A stretch of 64,000 nt of DNA, taken from NCBI RefSeq assembly GCF_003254395.2, contig NC_037645.1, forward strand, positions 7,501,229-7,565,228, written 5' to 3'. The notes under the pieces were generated by a model, which ran no database searches, had not been told where the DNA came from, and worked only from the letters and a program-made list of their open reading frames with translations. Of the stretch, positions 14,283 to 27,049 are shown piece after piece. The translations under genes were made by a program, and so were the position numbers. This DNA comes from Apis mellifera. Taxonomy: Eukaryota > Arthropoda > Insecta > Hymenoptera > Apidae. How positions within the stretch are numbered: position 1 is the first letter of the stretch; every line of letters starts with the position of its first letter.

Positions 14283-14605
14283 CCGTCTACTGGATGTCCA
14301 GAAAGTAGGAATCAAATATATTTTGCGCGTAGAGAAGATCAAAATGTGCAAATGTGTGTATTTTATTGTATTGTACATCTATTGGGTGTGAAAAGTTGGA
14401 ACCGAATATAATTCTTTGAAATTTATTTATAGAAGGAAAAAATATTGAGTGTCGATGATTATTCTTTTTTTCTTTTCTTTTGTATTTATTATATAAAAAG
14501 ATGTGTTGGAGAAAAAAGACTTTTTTATATTTTAGATAAAAAAAGAAGGATCGAAATGTGTATGTATTGTATATGCATTTGTTGGGTGTCCAAATATTTT
14601 TCAAA
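14283..14605. repeat. Three degenerate direct repeats with a YTGGRTGT core
   Basis: CTGGATGTCC near 14290, TTGGGTGTGA near 14380 and TTGGGTGTCC near 14582 each end a related segment. The latter two are preceded by a GATCRAAATGTG block. A similar CTGGGTGTCC occurs at about 56911. Possibly remnants of a transposon; not identified. Confidence 0.45.
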
Positions 14606-14674
14606 GATTAATAGTAGTTTCGTAATAAAAATACGAAAAATGTGAATATTGATGATATTGTGAGATTAGTTTTA

Positions 14675-14696
14675 TAGGTTAGGTTAGGTTAGGTTA
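14675..14696 (+). repeat. Interstitial telomere-type TTAGG run
   Basis: About four consecutive TTAGG units. TTAGG is the telomere repeat of bees and many other insects. Shorter double units occur elsewhere, for example near 40564, 40799, 60966 (reverse) and 61918. These are internal copies and do not mark a chromosome end. Confidence 0.8.
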
Positions 14697-14699
14697 GTT

Positions 14700-14842
14700 T
14701 TTAGCGGGAGAAGGATACGGATCCGCGGAAATTTAAATTTAGTTTGAAATTCTATATTGAGTTCTCCTAGCTCTTTGAATTATCTACATGAGTCGTGGTC
14801 CATGGAGAAATAGGGAATTTCACGTGCAATTTATATACAAAC

Positions 14843-14876
<34 letters not shown>

Positions 14877-17224
14877 TTAAATTGCAGAGTGTTATTTATC
14901 AACGATGTTAAATTATAAACAAAATTTGCAAATTGGATTTGGCCCGGAGTTGAGCTGAATTTCGTGCAGTTCTCCATTATACTCACCCAGGGGATACAGG
15001 GGACAAGTTTTAGGTTATGTTTGAATCGAAATTTTAACAACGATATTAATTAAATTTAAACTCGGAACAAAGAAAATTTATTCCCTTCTGATAAATTTGA
15101 ATACAGGATATACACGATAACAATTTAAATTTAATCGACAATTTTCAATCTTCAAAATCTGATATCGTGATTAATGATTACGTAGATCGATCTCGTAACT
15201 TTTAACTTAAGTTACTTAACTCAATAAATTATAACTTAATATTACCTGTACCAAAATTACATACTCTTCATTCAAATCTTTTTAAACTTATACATCATTA
15301 ATTCGTTCGATGATACCGTTAAAAGATTAAATTATTTTGCTAATTTTCATATTCTCGATATAAAAAAGAAAGAAAGAAAGAAAAGAAAAAATTTCTGAGA
15401 CACCGGGTATGCACGTGAAAACAGATTCTCGATACAGAAGGGAGCTTTCTTGCCTATCCGCTTCGAAAAGTTATCGCGAACTTTTAATAGCCAATTCCGA
15501 TCTTTCGTTGATATTCGCGCGAGAATCCCTTTCCTTCTTCCTTCCTTCCTTCCTTCCTTGTTGTAACGCAAACGGTTCGAGCATGCGCACTAACCAACCG
15601 AAACTGTAGTTGAACCGAGTCGAACGAGAATTCGCGATATTCTCTCGTATTCCCAAGAATAATTCACTAATACACACATATATATATATATATATTTTCT
15701 TTGACCGTATCTGATGTTACAATGGATTTATGCAAATCAATCTTTGGATTACCTTTCCCCCTTTGATGTCTGTTCGATCTATATCGAACGCATCTATGCT
15801 CGAATTCTTCCTCCAGATTCCAAGAGCGGATATATCGAGCCAACAATTCTCGTGAAACGAATGAAATCGAGGTATCATATGGAATAGAGAATATAACAGC
15901 GCAGTGTGCAATTCACTCTGTATAAACTTCGATTGAGTAACGTTGGGAATAAATACAAAGGAAGAGTTTGTAAATCTAATTGACATAGTGAATCGAAAAT
16001 AATATGAAATGAACCAATTCTGTTTTCCAATCTTTTTTTTTTTCGAGCAGTGATGCAATCGTTTCATTTTCTTGTCTTCTTTCTTCATACTCGTTCGTAA
16101 CTATCTACACCATAACCTCACTTTTCGTCACTATTAAGGTAATATTATATTTGGTACTAGGATATACACGTTATTCTCGAAGGAAACTTTCAGAATTAAT
16201 TTCAGGACTTTCAATCGTGTCTTGGAAACCGTGGCTGGTCAATCGAATTAAAATGGAAAACGCGAAACACAACGAAATATTTCCGTCGACTCGTTTCGTT
16301 TCGCGACACGTTGCTTCGATTATCGTGCAGCAACGATGGCCGCCTCTCGCGTGCATCGTGTTTCGGTAATTAGCGACATCTGTCGTAAATCGGATCCAAT
16401 TACGAATGAACCGCGTATAGAGCGAAACAGTTAAATCGGGAGTAAATTTTCGACTGATTATTCGCGAAATTGGTGAAACGATATTTTCCCGAATCGAGAA
16501 ACAATTATCCATTCGCGATACGTAAAATTCTTCCATGATTTAATTTTATTTTGCGCCAAGATTTACGAACTATCTTCCGATATAATTTAAAGAATTGTTT
16601 TAGAAAAATCCTTTTTTTCTTCTGACTTTCTTAAATTATTGAGATTATCCGTTTCTGGATTAAAACAACGAAAATTGAATTGAATAACCGTTCCGTTGGA
16701 CGCAAGAAAGACTTCAGTTGACAATTATGAGTTTTTCTATATTTTTAGAAAAATAAATGTTATTCAATATTGACTTAATAAAAACATGTTGTCTTCGTCA
16801 ATTTTGAATAATGAAATTTACAGAGTACACTGTAGTATAGAAATAACAAACGTGGAATCTAATTAAGTATTTCACTGAAAAAAAGGATCTGAGGACCTTT
16901 GCAATATTTCTTGAAGACTCACAATCACAAATGGATTATTTCCAATATATTACTAGTAACTTTCATGGCATCCAACACGTAAAAATAATTTCCACCAGAA
17001 AGTCACTAGCTCGTTAGAAAAATCATGAAACAAACAATCAATGGGAATAAATAAATTATGAAAATAAATTATTCGTCGATCGAACAAACTTTATACGTTA
17101 AAACATAATTCCATGCTGTATAAAAGAAACCTGTTTTTCTTTTTTCTTTCTTTTTTTTTACCTCCACGTCCATGTTGGAAGTAAAAAAAAAAAGGAGTTT
17201 TTTTCTTTTTCCTTTCTTTTTCTT
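14700..17224. other. AT-rich spacer with microsatellites
   Basis: Contains (AAT)n, a (TTCC)n run near 15536-15559 and a short (TA)n near 15680. The stretch 16150-16540 is somewhat richer in CpG but carries no recognisable frame. Confidence 0.55.
14843..14877. repeat. (AAT)n trinucleotide run
   Basis: About eleven AAT units. A shorter AAT run lies at 2187-2210 and others near 50068 and 63726. Confidence 0.92.
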
Positions 17225-17620
17225 TTTTCTTTTTTTATTGGTCGATTTAGCACGGCGAACGAGTATGCAAATTCGTTGGGCGACACATTCCAGAGTGCCT
17301 CGAGGTAGAGTGCAGCCAGAAAGGCGGAATGCTTCCGCGGGGAGTTAAGTCGATAAGCCAACCGCGTGGTTGAATTTAAGCCGTGGCTCACGATGCTTAA
17401 GAACCTGGCTCAACACATGAAAATTGCCTGTCACGTGTAATTATAGACCCGATTGGGAATCAGATTAAGCCCGCGGTGTGATCAAGAAACCGGGTCACGC
17501 GGCCCCACCGAATAAACTTTCCCTAATATCACCGTGAAATTAGTGACGTCAATATCCGCGTCGAACGGATAAGTTACCGCACTGGAGTCGATCATCGGTG
17601 TGGATGATGCGATGCAAATT
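17225..17620. promoter_or_regulatory. GC-richer island with a perfect CRE palindrome
   Basis: About 400 bp of non-repetitive, CpG-containing sequence sits between poly-T and AT-rich stretches. TGACGTCA is at 17544-17551 and CACGTG at 17432-17437. No frame resembles a known protein. It is one of the better candidates for a conserved regulatory element in the upstream part. Confidence 0.3.
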
Positions 17621-18322
17621 TTTCGGAGAAAAATGGAAAAGTTTTTTTTTTCTTTTCCTTTTCCATTCATTCGGTTTAAGTTCCACGATTTTTGTAATTA
17701 GATTCGTGGTTTTAAAATTATGCAACGCAATTTTCGAAAATTCGAGTGAGTTTGAAATAATGTATTCGAATTCGTTACGATACGAATTTTTCTCTCCTTT
17801 ACGTTTTTTTTTTTTTTTAATTTAAATTTTTTAATTTGTTTTAAACGGATTCGATTTTTTCCTTTTCTTCCTTTTGGAATTTATAATTTTTGAAAAAGAA
17901 GAGAGAGAGAGAGCTTTCAGTTCGTTCCCAGTTTGTTAATTGGAATTAAATGTGAATTACATACTCAACGTAAAATAGAATAAATATGTCGCGTCCTTGT
18001 ATCTTCGGAAAATCGTTATAAATTCGACCACCAGGTGCTTTTGAAAGGCTCTTTTATCGTACAAATTTGGGCAAAATTAAAAATTTAAAGATTCATAAAA
18101 ATTCTTCTTATACCGATAGCATAGAAAATTCTCGTTATATATATTATTTATGTAGATTAATTTTCTAATATTCATATACGGAGATCATTAACCGTTGTAA
18201 GCTTTAAATTATTAATAATGGTAAATTGCAAACATGGTAGATAAGGTATGAAATGTACGAGCACTTACTGCGGATAATAAACTGATGATGAAATATCCAT
18301 ATTAAAAATAAGAAAGATGAAA

Positions 18323-18395
18323 TCAATTATAGCATAATGGATACGGATTAATTTCCTACCCGGTGGGACCTAGGTTCAATTCCAAATTTTAGATT
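18323..18395 (+). pseudogene. tRNA-like fossil with A and B boxes
   Basis: An A box (TAGCATAATGG, 18330-18340) and a B box (GGTTCAATTCC, 18373-18383) are 43 bp apart, as in tRNA genes. The anticodon stem and acceptor stem do not pair well. It could be a decayed tRNA or a SINE start. Confidence 0.4.
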
Positions 18396-19109
18396 TTTTC
18401 TTCGATTTTTCTTTGGATATTTTCGAATTTAATCAAATGAAAGACAATCCTAACAAAATTTCGACAAAGAAAAATTCCTGAAAGTTATATATTCAAAAGA
18501 AAATTTTAGAATATTTAAAAAATATTTCAATCATCAATCAAAAAAAGAAAAAAGAAAACAATAGGGGAAAAGAAGAGAAAAATTAAAATCGTATTAAAAT
18601 AATCGATAGTAGAAAAAAGGAGAAAATGTTTTCCATGGAAACGAAAGAGAAAATCAAATTATCAGAGAAGAGAGTCCATAATAAAAAAAACTTGGAAAAA
18701 AGTTAAAAAAAAAAAAGTGTTCAAAGTACCACTTATAAAGTAAAAACGAAAAATTACTACGAAAAAAGTAATAAAAAAAATAGTTGATAAAGTCAAGAAA
18801 GGGAAAAAAAAAATCCTTACCAAAATTGAGAGAAGAGGGGAAAAAAGAAAGTCCTCGAATGTTCAAGCACTCGGCGTGTAAAACAGGATAAAAGGAGCGG
18901 TAATATTACCATTTAAAAGAGCTATGCCGAGAATTGGAAATCATTGAAACAATGTCCCATTTGCTTCAAGTGTTTTCCAACGTTTCCCGTGCAAATTGCA
19001 ACGGCAACTAAGATGCCATTAAGAAGATCGTCGGAACAGTATTAACAGTCGAAGAAAAAGACCAGAAAGAGAGGAGAGAATTATCGCGAAACGATCGCGT
19101 TTCCTTTCA

Positions 19110-19500
19110 CGGATAGTGGAAAGTGTATATCGTGTCTCTGAAACAAAACGTGTACCCGATTCCCTCGGATCATCTCGTCCAATGAATGGAAACAGAGAGA
19201 GATGGAAGAGAAGCATCGCGATCGGTTGCTTTCGGACATTCGAGATCAAAGTCGGCTGGATAATTAAACACGGGTCGAATCAGGAAATTAAACGACTTCT
19301 GCCAACGGCGGTCGCCCGTTAAAAAATTCAACGATCGAATTATTTCCAATTAATCCGACTGGGGGCCGTCTTCAAAGCGCTCTCGTCTCCGGCGGATCGA
19401 ATAAACTGTCCGTGCGTTTAAAATGCAACGCCATTAACGAGGGCGTGCAATGAATCGCTCGAAATTAAGAATTCCTTTAATCACGACGGGCGCAGCGATC
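19110..19500. promoter_or_regulatory. GC-richer noncoding island upstream of the MITE
   Basis: CpG-containing, low-repeat sequence flanked by purine-rich and AT-rich DNA. Short open frames occur on both strands but none is recognisable. Function unknown. Confidence 0.2.
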
Positions 19501-19719
19501 TTTAACAAAAATTAATCTCATCCCCCATTTTTATAACGATTTAAAATTTTAAATACGTCGTGCAGACGTTCGACGATATTAATGATCTTCAGAGAGAAAA
19601 GATATTATATATCTTTCTCCATTCTTTATTATGAACTTATGGATTTTTTAACTACGGATATTGTATTTTTTTCGTGTTATATCTTGCATATATATTTTGC
19701 GTAAATGATGCAGATAATA

Positions 19720-20082
19720 CAGGGTGTTTCGTCTCATTTTGGAATGAAAAATAGGAAAAAATAATTTCGCATAAAAGTTGAACGAAATGTTAAATGTAGA
19801 TGTATATTGTTTTATATTATCGTTATTAATTCTTTCGTGAGTGTGTGTATAAAAGTCATAAAAATAAAAGGTCAGTTGTGTTGTGTTTTTTTTTTTTTTA
19901 ATGGAATATTATATATTTTTTTTAATATGCGTTATATTAAATACATATTATAAATGGATCGATGCAGCTCGACAAATTCTCTATAAAAAAAAAAAAAAAA
20001 AAAAGAAATATTAACTCGTATATGCTTAAATGAATATAATATCAAACATTTCAAACCTGTCAAAATCAGATGAGACACCCTA
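19720..20082. mobile_element. MITE-like element with terminal inverted repeats and TA flanks
   Basis: The left end reads CAGGGTGTTTCGTCTCATTT. The right end, read backwards, gives TAGGGTGTCTCATCTGATTT. About 17 of the first 20 positions pair. Both ends are flanked by TA (19718-19719 and 20083-20084), as for Tc1/mariner-type insertion. The 363-bp interior is AT-rich with A and T runs and no transposase frame, so it would be a non-autonomous element. Family name not assigned. Confidence 0.6.
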
Positions 20083-20973
20083 TATTTATTACAGTACAAA
20101 GTGAGATATCATTGAATAGCGTGCAATGAACAGATATTCTGTAATTAAAAGTCACAACCAATTCGAAACATAAATATTGGAACACGTTATAAAGAGAAAC
20201 GTATAATAACGTAATAATTCAGACAATCGCGTAATATAGAAGCGAATTAAAACGAATCCCCAAATCCATCTCACGTATTTCATTCGTGAGTATAATCTTC
20301 TCCCAGGCCGTGAAAATTAATATCAATTTACGCGAGAAATACTTGTACAAAATTTCTTGTTTACATAATTTGTAACAACAATCGCGATCAATCAATAATC
20401 TATCTACACAAAAAAAATATAATTTACGAAATTAACGATATTTTCTCAAATATTCATGCAATTATAATAATCAACACCATCGATAATAACAATATCCATA
20501 ACAATCATAATAAATATTTGTCCAACGCCGCATATCGCTTGTTTGCTCGAGCTCGGTCGATACCCTTCGCTACCGTGAATTTTTTTCCTTAATAACTCGA
20601 TAACGAAAGTTTTTGCAAAGGAAAATCCTGCTTGAAATTACCCCAGGAATCTCTGATGTTTCCACATTTTTTACACATCCTGTAATATACAAACTCTAAC
20701 ATCTAGAACCTTCACCCCCCTTCTTCTTATTAACAATCGTAACGCTCGTTGTCGAGGCAATCTCGAGACGTGGCAGTCTCTCTCTCTCTCTCTCTCTCTG
20801 TCTCCATTAATTTTCACGAGCATTCGTCCGGTCATTTCGATTTGTCACGACCTTTTACCGAACGACATCACAGCCTACTTCTGCCCACTCGTCCCCACGC
20901 TTGTCAGCCGTCTCACAGCCGACACGCATACCGCTCGTTATTCCGTCATATGCTCGCTACTCAACGCCAACAC

Positions 20974-20974
20974 A

Positions 20975-21011
<37 letters not shown>

Positions 21012-21013
21012 CG
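20974..21013. repeat. (ACG)n trinucleotide run
   Basis: About twelve ACG/GAC units with one ATG interruption. A short open frame through it would give an aspartate run, but nothing around supports a gene. Confidence 0.9.
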
Positions 21014-21100
21014 TTGCTCTTCAAGATCTCGATAAATGATATTACCCTTTAAATCATGCCAGCCTACGCCCGTCGAGATTTTTATTTAAACGTCAACAGC

Positions 21101-21660
21101 TTTTTTTTTTTTTTTTCAATAGGAACATTCCACTCGAGCTTTCAACTTTGGTATTTGGTATAGAAAGAGGGGAGAGGGATAAACGGTTTTCGAGGCCATA
21201 ATCAATTCTCGCTCGCGATATATGGAAAATTTCTTTTTTCTTTTTTTTTTTTTTTTTTTTGATGAATCATTTAACCATTCAATTTTGGAAATTTTTAACG
21301 AATAATTCTTTTTTTTTTTTTTTACGAAAAGAAGGATAGACATTCAATTCGAAATTCTACGAGCGTAGAAAATTTCTATTTTTTTTTTTTTTTTTTGATT
21401 AATAATTTTCTGGAAATTTTTAACGAATGATAAAAAAAAACGCATAGAAAATTTTTTCTATTTCGTGTTTAATAATCATTCGCGATTCGATTCTGCGAGC
21501 AAATTTGTAACGATATAATTTTCCCACAACTTTTTTTTTTTTTTATACGAAAGAAATGGTTCCCATTTGAAATTCATCGATATAAAAATATTTTCTTCAA
21601 TTCGAATCATCGCTTGTATCTAATTTTTTGAATATTTTTTTTTTTTTTAACGAAAGGAAT
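21101..21660. repeat. Cluster of six poly-T tracts
   Basis: T runs of 11 to about 21 bases recur roughly every 60-130 bp (near 21101, 21241, 21309, 21379, 21531 and 21637). The spacer words AACGAAT and GAAATT recur. It looks like old duplication of a T-rich unit. No coding frame. Confidence 0.6.
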
Positions 21661-22549
21661 AGTTCAATTTTTCCTTTTTTACGGAATCCATTTTTGCAAA
21701 GTTAAACAACACCCCCGATTGTTGATGCACTCTCGATTGATACCACGAACGGAGGGAAAATATTGGAAAATGAGAAGAAAAAACCGAGGAAAATTTTTTA
21801 TATAAACTCTTTTAAAGAACTACGAGCTAACGAGCGTAGAATACTCGTGAATGGCGGGTTGTTAACGGTTGAAAAGGAAAAAAAAAAATCGACTCGCTCC
21901 GTTTCTGCATCGACTTCCGGATGCGTGAAGGGACCACAGAGGGAGTTTTAACCATAAACTTCATCGAAAAATAATTGAAGAACGTTTCGAAGAAAGAGGC
22001 TGTACTAAAAATATGTGAATTGAAAATTTTAGTTTTCCTCTTTTTTTATTCATCCACGAAATACGTAAGTTTCTCTTGCGGATACAAAATGAAATCGACA
22101 ATCGTTGAATTTTCGAGCTCGATGTATTATACGATATATAAATTCGTGGATACTTAATGGATTTATCAAAGATTCGAAGAGATTGTAATTCTGACGATTT
22201 AAAAAGATCAACGAATTGTTCTCGATTTGAACGTGTGACGAGATTGGCTCAATTGGATCAGCAAGCCTTCTCACAATTTGTCACCGGCAATTTGTTCCTT
22301 CCTTCTTCGATAAGAACTGAGATTACGCGAGATTCCCGCGGTTGAAACTTTGGATCAAAGCCTCGAGAGAGAGGCAGCCAAGGCAAACTATCGTGTTGCC
22401 TGCATCCTTGACAAAATTTCATCCTGTCTAGGGATGCGTGGTGTGTAGTGGGTGGAAGAAACAAGTAGTTGGATGGTTAAAATTGAAGTTTTAAGTGAGA
22501 ATTAATCCCTAATTGTACATTTTGTACATTTCATATATTTCTCTCTCTT

Positions 22550-23400
22550 TTTTTTTTTAAATATAATATAGAATATCCTAATCTCTTTCTGAAAAGTTGA
22601 ACTTTGACTTTTGAGTGACTTGTATATTTCTCTCTGTTTAAAATAATATAAAATATCCTAATCTCTTCCTGAGAAGTTAAACAGTAATTAGTTGAACTTT
22701 GACTTTTGAGTGGCTTGTATATTTCTTTTTTAAAATAATATAAAATATCCTAATCTCTTTATAAAACAGTAATTATAGATTTTGGCACTGCAATAAAAAA
22801 ATTGAACTTTAACTTTTGAGTGGCTTGTATATTTCTCTCTTCTCGTTTAAAATAATATAAAATATCCTAATCTCTTTCTGAAAAGTTGAACAGTAATTAG
22901 TTGAACTTTGACTTTTGAGTGGCTTGTATATTTCTTTTTTAAAATAATATAAAATATCCTAATCTCTTTATAAAACAGTAATTATAGATTTTGGCACTGT
23001 AATAAAAAAGTTGAACTTTGACTTTTGAGTGGCTTGTATATTTCTTTCTTCTTGTTTAAAATAATATAAAATATCCTAATCTCTTCCTGAAAAGTTGAAC
23101 AATAATTAATTGAACTTTGACTTTTGAATGGTTTATATATTTCTCTCTTCTTTTTTAAGATAATATAAAATATCCTAATCTCTTTCTGAAACAGTAATTA
23201 TAGATTTTGGCACTGCAATAAAAAAGTTGAATTTTGACTTTTGAGTGGCTTGTATATTTCTCTCTTCTTTTTTAAAATAATATAAAGTATCTTAATCTCT
23301 TCCTGAAAAGTTGAACAGTAATTATATATTTTTTCACTGCAATAAGAAAGTTGAACTTTGACTTTTAACAACAGCATTCGTTTCTGAAGAGTTAAACATC
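22550..23400. repeat. AT-rich minisatellite of about eight units, 95-124 bp
   Basis: The anchor TTGAACTTTGACTTTTGAGT recurs near 22597, 22691, 22801, 22900, 23011, 23110, 23227 and 23351. Units also share ATATAAAATATCCTAATCTC. Some carry an extra TAGATTTTGGCACTGCAATA segment, giving two unit forms that partly alternate. Confidence 0.9.
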
Positions 23401-26075
23401 AATTATTGGCAAAAAGTAAAACTAACTTGAACATTCTCACATATATACATTCTCCTAATTGGAATATTCAAAGAACTATATGAAACATTGAAATGAAAGT
23501 AATAAATAATCTCTGGCAAATCATCAAATCACTTTTGCACATATAACAAAAGAATTCATCAAAAGAAATTGAAATTAAACTCATAAACAATTCTCAAAAC
23601 TTTTTCCCCAAAATACAATCATAACCAAATTCCTAAAAATATCAACTTTAATTATTAACATTAATAATTCACAAGTAAATTCAATCTTTCTAAAATCACC
23701 CTATTTTACAATCCCTTCCACCACATTATCCTCCAGTAGATTGATGCCAGGATAGAATTAGATCTGTTCACAGGTTTCATTAACAACTATGGGGAAAGTG
23801 TGAGATAGGACACACACGACTCCGCTCCAGTAATCGTTCAGAAAATAATAGTGGGGGAGAAGACACCCTGTGTTCATTTGCATCTGTTTTAATCGACAAC
23901 TGCCCGCCCACCATATAGTCGGTATGCTAATTCCAACGTGATTCCCCATTAAAATGTATGACCATCCTCGACCGTCCATAGGATGATGGGAATCGAGGGA
24001 TCGTTGGATGGCGAGAGCGTTGATTTCGAGGATCGTGAAAGAAAAAGGGCGGGAGTTGTCCAAGGAACGGCGAGAGGTATTACATCGTCGATGCTTCCCT
24101 CAAAGGGGAACGACACGATATGGCAGATATATTTCCAGAATGGCGGCGGCGTGTACAAGATGGATTTCACGGGGAGATGGCAGGGAGTTGAGGAGGTTAA
24201 TTACACGCTGGTTTCAACCTGGTCTTCTTCTTTGGTCCCAGGGTGAGGGGGGGAGGAGGTCTCGTTTCATCAAACTTGTTGGAGCAATCTTTCAGAGCAA
24301 TCAAAGTTACACCGTTCGTTTTTTCTTCTTCTTTTTCTTCTTCTTCTTCTTCTTCTTGTTTTGTGATTCGTTCAATAATTTTTGAAATTACGTACTCGTA
24401 CTCGTATTTGATTGATCGAAGGGGGAAGTCAAGTTTGGACTTCGTTTAAATCGAGATGAGAAGTTTTAATTTGAGATTCGATTATTATTTTGGGGTTATA
24501 TATTAAGGGTTAGGCAGGTTTTTTTTAATTTTGAAGAGGATAGATGAAAGTAGAAGATACAGTTGGTTGATGAAGCACAGGGTGAGAATTATTCGTATTA
24601 TTCGTATCTTTCTCGAAATTATGGAAAATTCGTTGAAAACAATTTCAATATAATTCAAAATTGAGAGAAGCAAAGACTTAAATAGGCATGAAAAATAAAA
24701 ATCGATATCTCTTTAATTTTTAAAGTATTTGCATTTTAAATTAATTTTAGTATTTTTAAAGACAAGAATAGAATCAGAATACACCTATCTTTTATAATTA
24801 TTCTTTCTTTAAACAATTTTGGCAATTTTAAAGACTGTGCCATAAATAAAAACCAGTCCATCCATTTTTGCAATTTAAACAAAATTGCATCGCCTTGCAT
24901 TTTAAACAATTTTTAAGTCAAGACTATAAAAGTAAAAATCACTATAATTGTCTTCTCTTTTTTTATAAACAATTTCAATACAAGAAAAGCATACATAAAT
25001 TGTATCAGAAGTAAGAATAAGTAGTAATCCATCTTTTGGTTTGCAATTATTCCTTCTTCAAAATTTTCTACAGATTTAAAGAAACCATTGAAAAACCAAA
25101 GGGGAAGATTTAATTGATTCCCTTCTCTCTTGAGACGTTGCACTCGTTGATATTAAATTCCATCTCTCCGTCAATCACGATCGAACAAAATGGAATCCGT
25201 GCGCAAACCTCACATCTTTCGCTTCCTCTCCTCTCCTCTCCTCAAAGCTTCTTTATCAATGTCGAAAGAATCTTTAGAATCATTGGTAGTTAGTTTCCAC
25301 TGTTCCAATGTCGATTCGTTTCAAGGAGCACTTCAACTCCTCTCTCTCTCTCTCTTTCTCTCTCCTCTTCAATATCATCCTCCTTAAGTCTGCGCCCGTC
25401 AATTAACGACAATTCCATTATTCACGAAAATTCTGCTCGATAATTCCTCAATGGAAGCATCGTTGTTTATTCGAGTACGATTATGCATCTCACCTCGAAA
25501 CCGAGGGAGGAGGAGATCCAAGTTTCTCCATTAATTATTGATTTTGATTCTAACTTCTTCCTCGTTGATTAACAAATTTGAAGAGGAAGAAGAATTGTCG
25601 AACATAACGTGAAAGAAGAAATTCTTACATCGTTAAATTATATATTAAATAATTTTGATTTTTTTTAGTGCAACAAAGATAATGAATCGATAAATCGTGA
25701 TAAATTCCTATTTTTTATAATTGTTATTGCGATTATTTGTAATTAAAATTTTGTATACTTTTCTTCGAATTGAAGGGAAATTCAAATTGGAAAAATTCGC
25801 TGGAAATTGATGAAAAATAAGATATCTTTTTTAAGATATTCCTTCAATTTAAAAAATATATTCTTTTCTGATTTAAACTTTTGAAACAAAAAAAAATCAT
25901 ATTTCTATCATCTTATACAATTAGTTTAAACTTAAACCAAAAAACCACCATGATAAATCAAAATTTCAAATTTTAATTCCACCAATCACGATCACTAAAT
26001 TCAAAAGATTTCAAGTTAATTTAAACTATTATAATCTTCAAAATTAAAAATAAAAAGTAATTTTCAAATCTTAAT
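23401..26075. other. Spacer with one GC-richer stretch at about 23.8-24.3 kb
   Basis: 23800-24250 is of balanced composition with overlapping short frames on both strands, none recognisable. A (CTT)n run follows near 24325-24357. The rest is AT-rich. No AChE exon was found here although the missing exon before exon A could in principle lie in this part. Confidence 0.5.
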
Positions 26076-26336
26076 TATAAAGTGATTCGTATCAACGAAT
26101 CATAAAAATATTGGAATCTTGTATATTATTATAGCTTTATGGTCTGAAATAATTGATTCATCGATAAGACTAATTATTCGAATAGAATTAAGATCCCTTC
26201 AGGATCATGAATTAATAATGATCAAATTTACAAATACAATTGTAAGTAGAAAGAAAAAACACGCATTCTTAATAATTTTTTTTATAGTAATACCATTTCT
26301 AATTGGAGGATTTGGAAATTGATTAATCCCTTTTTA
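26076..26336 (+). pseudogene. NUMT: nuclear copy of the 5' end of mitochondrial COX1
   Basis: The stretch matches the start of bee COX1. Read with the invertebrate mitochondrial code it gives the N-terminal STNHKNIGIL block, then a LIIRMEL-like block, a DQIYNTIV-like block and FLIGGFGNWLIP. TGA codons stand for Trp, as at the GGFGN-Trp site. It is broken by small insertions, for example near 26200 and in the purine-rich stretch after 26240, so it cannot encode the protein. It covers the region of the standard forward barcode primer near 26092-26116. It lies 1.3 kb upstream of AChE exon A. Confidence 0.9.
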
Positions 26337-26404
26337 ATCAACAATTATATATATAATTGACGCGCAGACGAAAATTCAAACTCTATATATATAAATTTAC
26401 GAGG

Positions 26405-26665
26405 AATTTTATTGAAACACGGCGTAGTAGCATCGGGCGAAAAGGATACACGGCAAAAGTTTTTCAAGGGGACAATTAACAACATTGCGGCGGGGAGCGT
26501 ACAATGGCCGTTTATATTTTCAGTTAAACCGAGAGCAATAATCGGGCTGGTATCGATCGAGGCTGGGTGTTTACGGTATAACGGTGATAAACGGGGCTCG
26601 ATAACTGAGAACCGTGAATTTCACCGCGCCGTAAAGAATCAGAAAATTGTCCGCCGTTTAAAACC
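26405..26665. promoter_or_regulatory. GC-richer island next to the NUMT, about 1 kb upstream of exon A
   Basis: CpG-containing sequence with repeated GTTTAAA-type words near its right end. An open frame runs through it but its product is not recognised and ends in lysine runs from a poly-A tract. Best treated as noncoding. Confidence 0.2.
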
Positions 26666-27049
26666 GTTTAAAAACGTCGGATGCAAAAAAAAAAAAAAAA
26701 AAGAAAGGAAAGTTTTATCGGAGCCTTTAAATTCTTCTCCTCGGTGTAAATGGTGTAAATAGCGAAAAAAAAAAGAAGGCAAAGGTGGAAAGGATTTCAG
26801 AAAAGAAAAACATTCCTCGTTCGTGAATTCGTCCAATTTAATCTGATATTGTTGTTATTGCGATTTCGAAAGGGGTTCAATTTTTGAAAAGACGTTAGGA
26901 AAATATAGGATCATTTCAAGTTTTGTTGAATCGAAATTTGAGGAATTTTATATTTGAAAAATTGATATTTAAAAATATTGATTAGATAATTGGAGAAATC
27001 ACGTTTTATTCACAGTCGTAAATATCGATATACTGATATTTGTCGTAGA

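Noticed and set aside
14675..14696. Chromosome end (telomere)
   Set aside because: Only about four TTAGG units inside ordinary sequence; an interstitial run.
26412..26762. Open frame of 116 codons upstream of exon A
   Set aside because: Ends in a lysine run made by poly-A; no AChE similarity and no other family recognised.
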